DNA of 40,421 nucleotides from Physocladia obscura (lineage: Eukaryota; Chytridiomycota; Chytridiomycetes; Chytridiales; Chytriomycetaceae): the NCBI GenBank assembly GCA_027596945.1, contig JADGJH010000027.1, positions 1-40,421 on the forward strand, in the 5' to 3' direction. The translations under genes were made by a program, and so were the position numbers. Below, piece after piece: positions 10,723-21,674 of this stretch (positions are counted from its first letter, which is position 1; each line of letters begins with the position of its first letter). Under the pieces are notes generated by a model that did no database searches, had not been told where the DNA came from, and saw only the letters and a program-made list of their open reading frames with translations.

Positions 10723-12384
10723 TTTTTGTGGATGGGTTTTGGAGTTTCAATTTTTTTTTCTTGCTGTTTGGTCATGGTTGAAATGGACCATTGTTTTTTA
10801 CTCATTTCCTGGTGCTTTCGTAATTCGCTCTTGTTTCTTTTCCTCCTTTTTTCTTCCGTTTTCCGGTTTGTTCCGTCTGAGTCAGCTCAATTGAAGTAAT
10901 TTTTGTTTTGTGTCCTTCCTTTGTCATTTCTTGGAAATGAAATAGCAATAATATTTGTATCTGTGTTCATTTTCTTTTTATTTACTGTTGAGAGACTTCA
11001 TCGACAGATTCATTTGCCAGACTGCCAGACGTGATTGGATCTGTCGACTAAACTTCGCGAAATACAGCTGCACTGAGTTTATGGGGTTCTACCTGTATAT
11101 ATGCAACCATTTTTATGATTAAAAATAAATTACCAAATTAAAGGAGAGACTCTTTTTTTATTAAATAACATCCCGCCATTCAATAAAAAGGCACAAAATA
11201 ATAAAATAAAATAAAAGAAGCAGAGAGTGGAAAAGCAAACTAGTAATATAATGTTGGTGAAAGTATTATTTTTTATGGAAACAAATGGTAGCTTTCGGAA
11301 ATTTTCCAGGAACTGTCATGATTCTCCGGTGAGGAAATTTATGAGGAAGATCCACTGTCAGCGATTGTATCTAAGTGACGGCTTGTGAACACTCAGGGTG
11401 GGCAGCACGTTGCTTTCCAATAAAAAACCCCTCTTCGAAAAATCCTTCTTTATTGCTTTACTCAAAATGAACTTCTGAAACTTAGAGATGCGTTGTTCTA
11501 TGGCGCGATCTCAGTGTGGTTTCGATTCGTTCTTTCAGCCCAGAGTTCTTTCTTTCTGTAGCGTCCTGGGGAGTGATCATGGTGCTAAGCCTCTCTAATG
11601 GGTTAGTGCCATTGAAATCCCAATTTTATTGAAATCTCTCATTTATATACAATAACCCCATCATATGGTGTGCTTGCCGCGGACACACATTTTCAACCCA
11701 ACTGTTGCGCGGCGGTCTGTCTAATGGCAGCGAGCAACGAGTGACAGCAGATTGAACAAAACTTGGCTTTGAAGCTCGCACGTGTAGAAGGCATGCCGAA
11801 TGGTGGAGTTGAGACTGAGACCACATTGTTGTTGGTGTTGTTGGCGTTGCTGTTTGAGCAGCACGCGAAGCACAGACATACAAAAGATTCACATAAATAT
11901 CCGGTATATTTGCGACTATTTCATTAGTGCCGCGGTGCATGCGTTGTGTATGCCTGTTGCCAATTCTCTTTCCAACTTGATTTTTTGCAGCTTTCGATCA
12001 AATTTTTTCTGGTTCGTCAGCAATATTTCATTTGCATTATTATTGTAATGAATCAAAACAGAAAAAGGGGTTTGACAGATATAAAAAAGAGTGGATCTTG
12101 CAATATGCCAATCGATAATAACTATTGACTGTGAAAACACAACTCCAAATGAGACTCATAAAATTCGACACGCAGCCAGCACATGCCTCACTTGAATAGG
12201 ACATTTTCCCTAGGTCCCTCTCCCCTTTTCATTTTCCTTTTCATTTACCTTGAGTGCAAATTCAAAAACCAAAAAATATTACGTTATATTAAAGTTTAAC
12301 GGCTGACGGGATTTAGAGACTTTCAGAGTGGATTATCTCTTTTGCAAGAACCAACTTTTTTTTTGTTGAATTTTTTTAGTTTAC
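10723..12384. other. Long intergenic region in the GATA cluster
   Basis: About 1.66 kb without a supportable gene. Pyrimidine-rich segments follow the stop at 10720-10722. A minus-strand frame at 11626-11940 contains scattered Cys and His, but not in the spacing of any finger I can name. No tRNA fold or terminal repeat was noticed. Confidence 0.5.
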
Positions 12385-12640
12385 CCAAAAAAATTTTAAA
12401 CCCTAATAAACAGTTTATTTGGAACTTAGGTCGCAAAAAATGGGATTAGCAGTACCAGTAAATTTTGTTTCTTCATTAATCTCTGGCACATGCGTCTTTG
12501 ACGAGCCCGAGCGAGAGGCAATATCTTTCTTCCGAAATCCAGTTTTCCTGTCAAATTCAATCCATCAACAGCAACAACACGATCATCTTGCTGTTGACCT
12601 AGTTTGTCATATCTGCAACTATTTTGCTATGAAATGAGAG
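12385..12640 (+). pseudogene. Decayed copy of the intron 3' end and exon 2 start of the three-finger GATA gene
   Basis: The DNA from about 12385 aligns by eye with 9890-10130. Both have a TTTTAAACCCT...AAAC stretch before the splice acceptor, then CAG, then a related CATTTGAAACTTACGTC-like coding start. They share SSLISGT at protein level and the phrase TTTTCCTGTCAAATTC. The copy has substitutions, frameshifts and early stops, and loses similarity before any zinc finger. Because intron sequence is included, it arose by DNA duplication rather than by retrocopying. Confidence 0.75.
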
Positions 12641-12908
12641 CAATTGACCGAAATTTAACCGGAAGCGTTCTGCATTTTTAAAAAAAATTTTTTTCTAATA
12701 AAAATTTTTTGAAATCTCTTGGCGGTAACCTAAAATTTGCTGACAATTATTTGCCATGCTTTTTCTTTTCTTTTTTTTTGATACTGACAATAGGAATCAT
12801 TTTACTTGTCCATCAATTTAACAGAAATAATAGATCCTTGTCTTTATCCTTGTTTTTTATTTTCATAAAACTTTCAAAATAACTGTTATGGGTGAGAAAA
12901 TAGGAAAT
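12641..12908. other. Short spacer
   Basis: AT-rich, between the decayed GATA copy and the 3' end of the minus-strand GATA gene. Nothing recognisable. Confidence 0.5.
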
Positions 12909-13824
12909 TTACTGGTATGAATTAACCATTTGCAGAAACAATAAAAATCCCGGCAATTTGATATTGGAGGAGTCGTAATGACTCCTGCCAAAATTCGCAT
13001 CAGCAACATCTGCATTACTGCCGTTGCTGTCATCCAATGAATCTCTCGCACTCGCAACAGCCGTTGCAGACGACGCCGCGCGGGTTGCGGTCAGGGTGGA
13101 CCTCGCGCGTCCGTGTTGCCGAAAGTAGAGACCGCACGCGTTGCAGCTCGGCTTGCCTGTCAGTGCATCGCGGCGCCACAGCGGTGTTTTGACAGTCCCG
13201 CAGTTTGTGCACATCAACGACCCGCCGTTCCGCGACGGTCCGACTGCCGCCGCATGGCCGTTTTTTTTGAGAAAAATTTCTTTGCTTGTTTTCTTTGTTT
13301 TTGTTGCCGAAAACAGCGTTTTGAAGTGCACTTGTTGGGGTGCCGAAAAGAGGTTGTGGTTGTGAATGCTGTGTTTTTTTGACCGCTGCATGGCTACAGA
13401 GATTGGGGTTTTTGGCTCATTGGGGAGTCTTCGCCCTTCCGGTTGCCGATATTCATTTGGGTTTGTTTGCGGCAATGCCGGTGGCGGTGGCGATTGTGAT
13501 TGAGATTGTGATTGCGGCGACGAAAGATTTTGCAATAGATGCACAGCTTCTTCTTGCCCTTGTGAAAGTTGGAATTGAAAATCAGTTTCGGCTTATCAAT
13601 GTATACTCAACAAGAAAACCTTTGAAACAGGCGGAACACAGACGTCGGCCATCACCGTTACGGTCCCATGATGGCGATACTGTCACGCGACAAAAGTGGC
13701 AGTAGTGGAGAACACTGCTGTGAATATCACCAATATCTGCAGCATCAAAGTTGTTAATGTCTTGCAGACGCTGAACTGGATATGGCTGTTGTTCATGGCA
13801 GTAGTATTTTTCACTGATGGTCAT
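12909..13824 (-). CDS. GATA-type transcription factor with a degenerate first finger, two exons
   Basis: ATG at 13824-13822. Exon 1 ends just after a degenerate finger (YCHFC...LCSAC, spacing X17, SPSWDRN in the core) near 13613. The intron, about 13550-13613, separates it from an exon running to 12909. Exon 2 has a Ser/Gln/Pro-rich stretch, a basic segment and a clear GATA finger (MCTNCG to [12 protein letters not shown]) of the C-X2-C-X18-C-X2-C class with TPLWRRD. The intron lies at almost the same place after the last Cys of finger 1 as in the plus-strand gene at 9375, which supports common descent. The exact splice sites are uncertain because several AG acceptors keep the frame. The tail is short and polar. 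Expected to be a nuclear DNA-binding regulator; targets unknown. Confidence 0.75.
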
Positions 13825-14059
13825 TTTTTTTCTGTCTTAGATGTGAGTCGCCGCAATTCCGCGCCGTTTCTGGTGCTGATTGTGTGATTAAGTTTTTCCT
13901 GATCAAATTAAAAATCACACGCGAAAGAAAAAAAATTTCGTTTTCTTTCATGACTGATGTTTAAAGACTGACAAATTATGACAAAACCCCATTCTTGGCA
14001 ACAGGTTCGTCCAAAACAAGTTTTATGTATTGTCAGGCAGTCGAACGCAGTAATAAATA

Positions 14060-14660
14060 CTAAACAGGGAAGTTACTCTTGCTGAGCCACATGGGCCAGT
14101 ACCATCCGCGCGTTCGTGGAGTCTGGGGAGGCAACGCCGTGCTGCACAAAGACGTCGACGTGCGACTTCTTGCGGCCGTCCTCCGCACCACTGGTGACGC
14201 GTTGCAGATCGTCTTCTGCCGTGCGTCGCGCCGCAACAGGGCGTTGCCGTCGCCTGGCAGTTGTGGCACTGCGGCCCTTTCGCGGTTTCGTGCGAGGGCC
14301 GATAGTCTGTTTTGTATCGGTTAATTTTCGATGATTTTTGAAGGGTCATCTCAATTATTCCCTGATACTGGGGAAGGAAATGGCACGCGCACGGGTTTTC
14401 TAGTTGCAGATAAGAAAACGGGCGGTGATAATGATGAGTCTGAGATAGCGCCAGCCAAGACTTTTTTTTGTGGCGCCGCATATTGGTAGCATTGGTATAT
14501 CTGGAATGAGTGTTGTTCGTGCAATTGCGGGCAGATTACGTGTTCCGTTGAATATGCTAGCTGTTGTGTTGCTTTGAATGCCGAAATAGTGTCGAGGATC
14601 GACTGAACGGATGGTAGCTGTTGCGATTGTTACGACATTTTCCTTTTTTGCTACTGTCAT
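14060..14660 (-). pseudogene. Frameshifted GATA zinc-finger gene relic
   Basis: An ATG at 14660-14658 opens a frame of 86 codons, and coding character then passes to other frames. The finger begins as CHNCQATATP in one frame and continues as LLRRDARQKTICNAS in another, near 14220-14260. It has lost the core Trp (now Leu) and the last Cys (now Ser). One frame change lies at an A-run near 14462-14470, and further stops fall between that point and the finger. Loss of metal ligands makes it non-functional even if the frameshifts were sequencing errors. It is the fifth GATA-related locus in 7.6 kb. Confidence 0.7.
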
Positions 14661-15252
14661 TTCTTTTTTTGTTTTTCGTATCAGTTTTGTGTGTCGAATT
14701 TCTCAAAAAATTGATTGCCAGAAAATTACTCTTCCAGTCAAGCCGAAATCTGAAACTATCAAAAGCAGTGAGCCAATATTACTTTTCCACGCTCTGCAAA
14801 AACCTTTGTTTGATAGAGTTCAGATGGCTGAAACAAATGAGCATTTTCATTTCTTTAGCTAGATTGATGAAAATCCGATTTGTATCAGCCAAGACTTTTT
14901 TTGGAAATTCATCTGTCCGACCAAGCCCAAAATTTGTTTTTCAGATTTTTACTGTGCAATAAACTTTTTTTTCTTTCCAAATCATTTCGTATTTGTTTTG
15001 CTTTGTTTTTCTAGATAAAATTCAGACCTACCCAGTTTCTCATCAAAAGAAGGTATTGGTGCAACACATTTTTGAAAGATGCCCAGAAGAACAGCAAAGA
15101 TGAAATCACCATATCAAGGAAGAAAAAAGTATGAGAGTTTTCTACCCGCGCTTGTCGCAACCATATAAAAAAAAAATAATTCAAATTACAAGCTCGATTT
15201 ATTTCTTTTATTCAAACCCACTGCTTAAATGAAACAAAAACATTGAAAAAAC
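14661..15252. other. Non-coding spacer
   Basis: AT-rich, T-rich on the plus strand, about 590 bp. No gene or repeat could be supported. Confidence 0.45.
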
Positions 15253-15534
15253 ATGAACAAATTAAGCAGCAAAGGAAAGTGCAAGAATGACAGTTACATA
15301 ATATTGGTGAACATATTGTTTGATGCAGTAGAATCCACCACCTGCGCAAAACCGCTAGATACCTTCAAACACTTCATGAATGCAGTCAAATACAATCACC
15401 AAACAGATAATTCTCTTCTATCGTCAATCCTGTTGAAAATCCCAATCTCCTTCCGTTTGTTTATTGACGTAGCCTCAAGCATATTATCCAATCAGAATAA
15501 CGCCAAGGACAATGGAGCAAACAAAGAAGCTTGA
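15253..15534 (+). CDS. Hypothetical 93-aa protein
   Basis: ATG to TGA, 93 codons, just before the ML-domain gene. The product is mixed polar and hydrophobic with one moderately hydrophobic stretch (SILLKIPISFRLFIDVASSI) and no signal peptide or motif I know. It could be a chance open frame. Only the ATG start and protein-like composition support it. Confidence 0.3.
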   Translation: MNKLSSKGKCKNDSYIILVNILFDAVESTTCAKPLDTFKHFMNAVKYNHQTDNSLLSSILLKIPISFRLFIDVASSILSNQNNAKDNGANKEA

Positions 15535-15598
15535 AAAAAAAACGAAAAATAAAAAAAAATAAAAAACCATTTACAAGAGCCACATACGTGTACCTAAA

Positions 15599-16060
15599 AT
15601 GCTTTTCAAAACTCTTATCTGCTCATTAGCTACTGCGGTAGCTGTGCTGGCTCAACAGTCCCATCAAGAAAGTGCCATTGCGGGGCGCGACTCTTCTTGG
15701 ACAATCTGTGCTCTCGATTCATTCGCTCTTGCGACCATCGGGTCTGCAATTACCATCGGAAACAGCGCGCCAACCATAATCAACCTTATCGGCTGGTATA
15801 CTGCCACGGTAAATAATGGTGCCACAGTCACTTTGTACGCAACGGTCAATAGTTTGACGCAGCAACAAAGTTGGAATTTCTGCTCGCTGACCGGTGTAAC
15901 TTGTCCGGTTGCCGCAGCATGGGTCGCCCAGGATATGCTATTTATTTTGCCCGGAGTTGTGGCACAGTCTGGGACAACAGGAAGTGCAAAAATCGTCGTC
16001 ACCAACAATGACGGAACCACTGTACTTTGCCTTCAAAATACAAATGTCAACTTTCAATAA
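15599..16060 (+). CDS. Secreted ML (MD-2/NPC2-like) lipid-recognition protein
   Basis: Single exon, 153 aa. The N-terminus is a typical signal peptide (MLFKTLICSLATAVAVLA). The mature part has the ML layout: an early W-x-x-C, a GWYTA strand, the pair NFC...VTCPVAA in the middle, and NNDGTTVLCL near the end. ML proteins are small beta-sandwiches that bind sterols or other lipids, as in fungal phosphatidylglycerol/phosphatidylinositol transfer protein and NPC2. The paired cysteines would form disulfides in the secretory pathway. A second copy lies 280 bp downstream on the same strand. Ligand and location (vacuole or outside the cell) cannot be read from sequence. Confidence 0.72.
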   Translation: MLFKTLICSLATAVAVLAQQSHQESAIAGRDSSWTICALDSFALATIGSAITIGNSAPTIINLIGWYTATVNNGATVTLYATVNSLTQQQSWNFCSLTGVTCPVAAAWVAQDMLFILPGVVAQSGTTGSAKIVVTNNDGTTVLCLQNTNVNFQ

Positions 16061-16341
16061 ACAGCAAGCATATGCCCACACACAAAGTTTCACTTTTTCA
16101 CATTTCACTCTTTTTTTGTATCTTTTTTTTCTTTCTCCTTTTGACATCATTTTTTTTTTTTAGCGATAATTATATCCAATCAAATAAAATGAAAATTTTC
16201 GTGAAAATTGAACATATCCAATCAAAAACGCACATTGCCATTGTTTCAGTTATGACACAAAATTAAAGTGAAAACTGACTGACAGCCTTAATTCATTTCA
16301 GACACTCGCAGTGTTTGCTGAAAAATTTCTCGATTTTCAGG

Positions 16342-16904
16342 ATGAGAAGTGCAAAGTCGACTCCCTCGATAGCGTTATTATTTGCTCTGAGTATAATTGC
16401 AATTCCAGAAGTAAACGCGGGTAAGTATCAATGAACTCAAAATTTATTGCGAGAAATAGTTTTACCATGTTTAAACACGTTAAAAAATACAATACAGCAT
16501 GGAGTACTTGTGGGAGTCAATCGTTTTACATTGTTGGTGGCGCTCCTAATTTAGCCATTGGCGGAGGTCAACCGATTGTAGTGAATCTAGACGGCTGGTA
16601 CACAACGTCAGTTGTCAAGGGCAGCAAAATTACGTTGGCTGCCACAATATGTGGTGGTGGATTTACTGGAACAACATGCAACTTGCCAACTTACAACACA
16701 CAAACTTTTGATTTTTGCAGTTTGCCTGGTGTGGTGTGTCCTGTTGCGGCAAATTGGGTTGCGCAGTACATGACTTTTTCGGCACCAGGCATTGTTAGTC
16801 AATATAATGTTCAAGGAAGCTTCACACTTTCTGTTACAAATAAAGATGGATCGCAAGTTCTTTGTCTCACAAATCCGCAGATTACATACACTTGCAACTG
16901 CTGA
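16342..16904 (+). CDS. Secreted ML (NPC2-like) lipid-recognition protein, second tandem copy
   Basis: Two exons, 16342-16420 and 16498-16904, total 161 aa. The 77-nt intron has a GTAAGT donor and falls exactly at the end of the signal peptide (ALLFALSIIAIPEVNA). The mature protein begins AWSTCG and shares with its neighbour GWYTT, a DFCSLPGVVCPVAANWVAQ block and the NKDGSQVLCL block. It carries two extra cysteines in a loop (TICGGG...TTCNL) and ends YTCNC, so it probably has more disulfides than the first copy. The upstream copy has no intron at the matching place, so intron gain or loss accompanied the duplication. Confidence 0.75.
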
Positions 16905-17920
16905 AAAGATACCAGTCCCAATCAATTGAAATTATTAATTAGTTATTTTACCCACATATAAAATGCTATTATTTTTTATTTATTACTAAAATTGCACAGT
17001 CCGTGGTATTTCCATGTGTGAACCATCGAAAGCGTCAAAATTCTGTCATAGCAATTCAAAATACTCTGCGAAATTCATTAAAAATTATGTGACATATGTG
17101 GCAACATTTCCTTTAAAAATACATAATCATTATGGGTAAGACCAACGGTTCTTATGACAAAACTCTTCTGAGTCTGTTAATAGCATATTGCGTTACTTGT
17201 GGACTTTAACAGATTGGATACAGTGACGGTTATCAGTTGTTCATATAGTGTGCCTAAATTGCATGGATTATCACATAATCTTAATATGTGAGTTTCTTGC
17301 AGAGCTATCCAACGTGTGGACACTCACTTGAGTGTTTCGGTTCAAAATCATTAATTTTTTTGAAGCCAAGTTTGACGGCTCCACAGACAAAATTTGTAGG
17401 ATTCGGCAGAATAGTGTTGAATCAATATTGTTGCAAAAAACCAAGCAATCTGTTTTCTTGGCATTCATGATTGCCAAGCACTTTGAAAACATATACCTCC
17501 TTAGTTCTGTTAGAGGTCAAGTGGTCGATGTGAGGGTTCTCTAAAGGTGCGTTTATCTAAATGTCACAAGCGATAATGTTTTAAGGATTAAAATCTCTAT
17601 TTATTGAAAATTCCATTTTTCTCCATTTGAGCTTGTATAGCAGCTCCTTATAGCTCCAACAAGTTCCACTTTTTTTTTACTCCGAAAATATTGACTATTT
17701 CACTGAATGCAAAAACTGATCCTCACACATTTCCGTTCCACAGTCCGCCGCCGTGTCAATCAATTCGAATTTGTAATAGCAACTTTCAAACATAGACACA
17801 ATACCGAACAAATTCCTTCAAAAAGAAAAAAAACCTCATCGATTCCAGTACGATCATATTGATGAGGCTCGCTGAGAATCATACTTCTTTCGTAAATCTA
17901 AGTTGGTCTTACTTGTTCGA
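16905..17920. other. Intergenic region with no firm gene
   Basis: About 1 kb. Weakly protein-like frames overlap on both strands at 17271-17544, which makes neither believable. No start, splice or motif evidence supports a gene. Confidence 0.45.
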
Positions 17921-18549
17921 TTATTTCACATTGACATCCTCACCAGGGTGGGCCAAGATCTTGAAGGTGTCCGCAGCATCGATATAAATAATCCACAGGT
18001 CTGTTTCGAGGTATATTTCCCTCTTTTTGTCAGGTCGCAGGGAAATCATGGTTTCCCGGTACGCCCTTCTCACGTCCCTGTCGGAGGCGCCGGGAGATGC
18101 TCCCACTGTGCATAGAGATATCTGGTGAGATCGCATTGCGATAGCATGAGCGGTGATTTGATGCAGCATTGTTGGTGCGCAGGAAGCGGCAGTCCGCAGG
18201 CATGACGCTCCCAGTCAAAGTCCCGCTGGGCTGTTGATCCGGAGACAGAAGAGAACCCAAATGAGTCTCATTGTTCAGCTCATAACAATGTCTATATCAA
18301 TTTCTGGACATACCAACCCCTTCTCTCTACACTGTTGAAGATGGGACAAACAAAAAGATTCTCCGAACGAATGTAGCCACGAATGCAGCCAGGAATGCTT
18401 CCATCATCGTAATCGTAATCGTTTTCGTCGTAATGAGACCCCAACTGATCGCATCCATGTGCCACGTTTCCAATACTCCTCACCAATGTAAGGAGTGTAC
18501 AAAAACCATTCATTCTCTTCGCTTGCACAGTGAACCAACTTTTTGACAA
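17921..18549 (-). pseudogene. J-domain-like relic (HPD replaced by RPD)
   Basis: The minus-strand frame 18169-17921 contains GASPGASDRDVRRAYRET, the helix I-II pattern of a DnaJ domain, and later AADTFKILA, matching helix III. The essential loop tripeptide reads RPD (codons about 18037-18029) instead of HPD. Upstream coding-like sequence continues in other frames up to 18549, including an acidic YDENDYDYDD patch, which points to frameshift decay or unseen introns. J proteins stimulate Hsp70 through HPD; without His this activity would be expected to fail. It could also be a short divergent J-like protein, so the pseudogene call is tentative. Confidence 0.45.
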
Positions 18550-19642
18550 TGACTTTCGTACCTTAAAAAGTCACGTCTTCAACCATATTGAAATGACTTT
18601 ATTCATTTAATCCTTTCATGTGTTTCTGATAGAGTCAGAGAGCTTGCAGTTTCTTGTAATTCAATAAGTGTCAAAATGATGAAAGTTGTCTTGACAAGTT
18701 TGCTTATAATATTCAATCAAATAATAAAGTCATTGGTCTTTGTCCTCTGGATATAATTGATTTATTAGTTATTCAAGTTGTAAATAAAATGGAATATGCT
18801 CACCAATGAAACCACCATAATTTTCAAGTAAACTGACTATGAACTCACGAAAAACGAGGATAGAGAGCTAGCCAGGGCCTGTTTTAGCTGGTAGGTTTTG
18901 ATTCTTGAGTTTTACTTGGACTTGTGAAACGGCATCAAAGATGTCAATCACATCTACAACAGAGGTAGTTTATTGGCTCAGAATATGTGGTTTTGCTTCT
19001 TTTGCAGGATTCCAGTGTTCATAGCATCTTTTCTGTTCACTTTCTTTCTGCCTCTTTAAGACTTGCTCAACAGCAGTCATGAGAACCTTGCGTTTTGTTA
19101 AAGTCAGGTTAGTTGCTGGGAAAGAAAAATCGCAGTATTTGCGCCACATCTTGGATAGCAGCCAACAGATCAACACAATGTATTTTTTTTTTGAAATCCA
19201 ACATACTATCAACATAATATATGTTCTTTTGAAATCCAACAGACTATTAGCAAATCACAGAATTGAGTAACAAAACTTCTCCATTACCAAAAGCAATTTT
19301 GAATCTTAGGGTAGTGTTTCAGTGAAAAGCGCAAAATCAATCAAAATCACAGAATGATGTGAGTTGATTGCGTGTCTACTTTACATACTGCTTGTCTTGT
19401 TATCTGTTTTCATTTTTAGGAGTTTTGGAAGGTTGCAGTCAGAAGTGACAAATTTGTCACAAACATCACAAATTCTACACTTTTCACACAAAGGATAACA
19501 AAACCCTGTTGGAACGAACAAAGAAAAAAAAAGGAAAAAAAAAGAAAACCAGTTTGAACAATTTTTTGATCCCAAGTCAAACAAAAAAGACAACGAAATA
19601 AATAAAAATTATACAGGAATATTATGTTTCCCCAATAAGTAT
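18550..19642. other. Intergenic region with Cys-rich fragments on the minus strand
   Basis: Two minus-strand frames are mildly protein-like. 19593-19381 contains a Cys cluster (LCEKCRICDVCDKF) and 19239-18970 a Lys/Glu-rich segment (VEQVLKRQKESEQKRCYEHW). They could be pieces of one decayed zinc-binding protein, but no splice join or known domain supports this. Nothing else is recognisable. Confidence 0.35.
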
Positions 19643-21578
19643 TCAAAATGGCAGAGAGCATTTTCCTGTCCATTTCTGATACGGCTCTTTTACACTATTG
19701 AAAAATGAATGCCGGACAGCTGCACGCGCATGAATTCTTTCGTCCGGATTGTACATGAGCATACTCTGATGTGAAATAAAAAATTTAAAAAAAAATAATA
19801 TTTAAAATAAACAACATCTTAAAATAATAACCTTCATAAGATCCTCTGCATATGGATTTTTTGCAAAATACTGCCCAAATCGCGTTGAAAGAAGTCTCGA
19901 CGTGTCTGGCATTGTTTTCGACGTTATAAATTCAAATTTAAAGTCGTTTTTACTTGGTTCGCCGATTGTTCTAATGAGCGCGAAAAAAGTAAAAAGTAAA
20001 AAACAAAAATTATAATAATTCAGTTATATACCGAATAATATCAATCAAAACTTCAACATCCGAAGATCCTGTGGTATGTTACTGTTAGTATGCAGGTAAA
20101 TTTTTCTTAAATAAAACAAACCGTCGAATAAAGTTTTTGCATTAATCATTTCTAGTTCAAAAATTATGCGCAAAAGTGATTTGTTAACAATAGTTTACAA
20201 CCGAATAGATAAAACTAACCAGCAAAAATACACCCAATAGACCACATATCGATTGAAGAGTCATAAAATTTTTCTTCACTTTCAGATGGAGTTTGTAAAA
20301 ACACTTCTGGTGCACGATAGAAAACAGTTTGAACCTGTAGTAGAATAAAAAATTCATAATTATCAATCAATAAAAAGGGGCTTGAACGTAAAACAAAGGG
20401 GGACAAAAGAAAAAAACTGCGAACGATAAAATCATACTGTTGGAGAATAAGGGCGCTGTGGAAAAACTTCGGCGCGAACAAGACCGAAATCAATCAGTTT
20501 CACATATTCACCGAAATCAGTAGACTCAAAGATCATCTTGTGGCCGGTATTAAAAAGAAGCAAGAAGAAAGAAAAAAATATTAGGAAGAACAGAAAAACT
20601 ATTCCTAAAAAAAAGGGAGAAAAGTATATGTACAATATTGGACGGCTTAAGGTCTCTATGCATAAGACCCATTTCGCTTAACGCATTGACAGCAAGAAGA
20701 ATTTGAAGCAAGAAATGCTTTGTTTTTTCGACAGAGAGTCCGTGTCCAGATTTTTGAATGTATCCAGTCAAATCTGAGTATGACAATGGAAGAATAAAAT
20801 AGGTGTATTCATTGTCCGATTCATGCTCAAGCAAGCTGAAAAATATTAGAAAAAGAACAAACACCCGAACATAACCCACGTACTTTAACAAAAAAGGAAA
20901 TTCTCCGTTTTCGTATTCTTTGATACAACGAAATGTCATCAATTCGCGCAAAATAGCAGCAGTACGCAATTCTGCAGAGTCCTTGGGCATTATTTTGACA
21001 GCGACGAATTGGCCATCAGAGATTCGTTCAGCAGAAAATACCGTACCGTAAGCGCCATTTCCACATTGGCTCCCAGGCTTGTATTTAGTCCAAATACTGA
21101 TTTTTGAATGTTGCGTTGGGCGAGGCGGCTGCTTGGATGATAACGTTAATAAACTGGTTGGGTAACTAAACTGAGGAATAACTGGCTGTTGGTGCTGGTT
21201 GGCTTGATTCAGACACGGAGAAGTCGCAGAATGTGAAAACTCAAAGTTTGAGCTTTTTGGGAAGTTATTTTCATTGTTGTTGTTGCTGTTTGCGGACAAA
21301 ATAATAGGAGGATGCTTGGCAACAAAAGGGTTGATTTGATCGGCAATTGCGGCCGGAGAGTCGATTTGACAGACCATCATATTCGGCATTGATAAATCAC
21401 GCACGAGAGAGATCTTTTGCCCGGCGGGAACGGAAACAATGGGAGCAACGAGAGTACGAGTTGTTTCTGTTTTGATACCGAGCGTGCTTGCGTTTTCGCC
21501 GCTGCTTTTGATATTTCTGATGCTCTTCTTTTTGCTGCGATTTGGAGTCCTGAAGTTGTTACTGTTGCGCCCAATCAT
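19643..21578 (-). CDS. CMGC (CDK-like) serine/threonine protein kinase, eight exons
   Basis: Exons: 21578-20884, 20835-20634, 20536-20438, 20334-20220, 20151-20122, 20068-20032, 19970-19832 and 19765-19643. They sum to 1440 nt, or 479 aa, with all phases matching across seven GT-AG introns of 48-103 nt. Residues 1-160 are a Ser/Asn/Gln-rich tail. The kinase domain (about 165-465) shows a glycine loop (GNGAYGTVFSAE, 173-184), VAVK with Lys195, MHRDLKPSN with Asp293, DFG at 315-317 and YRAPE at 338-342. SIDMWSIGCIFAEMI follows, the CMGC-type DxWSxGC motif, and the C-lobe ends MYNPDERIHARAA, close to the CDK/MAPK pattern. All catalytic residues are present, so it should be active. The subfamily could not be fixed: no TxY or PSTAIRE-type motif is seen. 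Two of the exons are only 30 and 37 nt. Confidence 0.85.
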
Positions 21579-21674
21579 TTGGTCAATCTGTTCTTCTGCT
21601 TCCTATTAAACACGCGTTTTGTTTTTTTCAAATCAAGAAATCAAACAAAATCGACTAACAATTATTAACTATTA

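Noticed and set aside
11626..11940. Minus-strand frame with scattered Cys and His in the GATA cluster, considered as another zinc-finger relic
   Set aside because: Cys spacing fits no GATA or other finger, and no flanking similarity to the GATA genes was found by eye.
17332..17544. Plus-strand frame with a KFDGSTDK-like phrase, considered as a retrotransposon gag remnant
   Set aside because: Only a few residues match, the opposite strand is equally open, and no reverse transcriptase, integrase or terminal repeat is present nearby.
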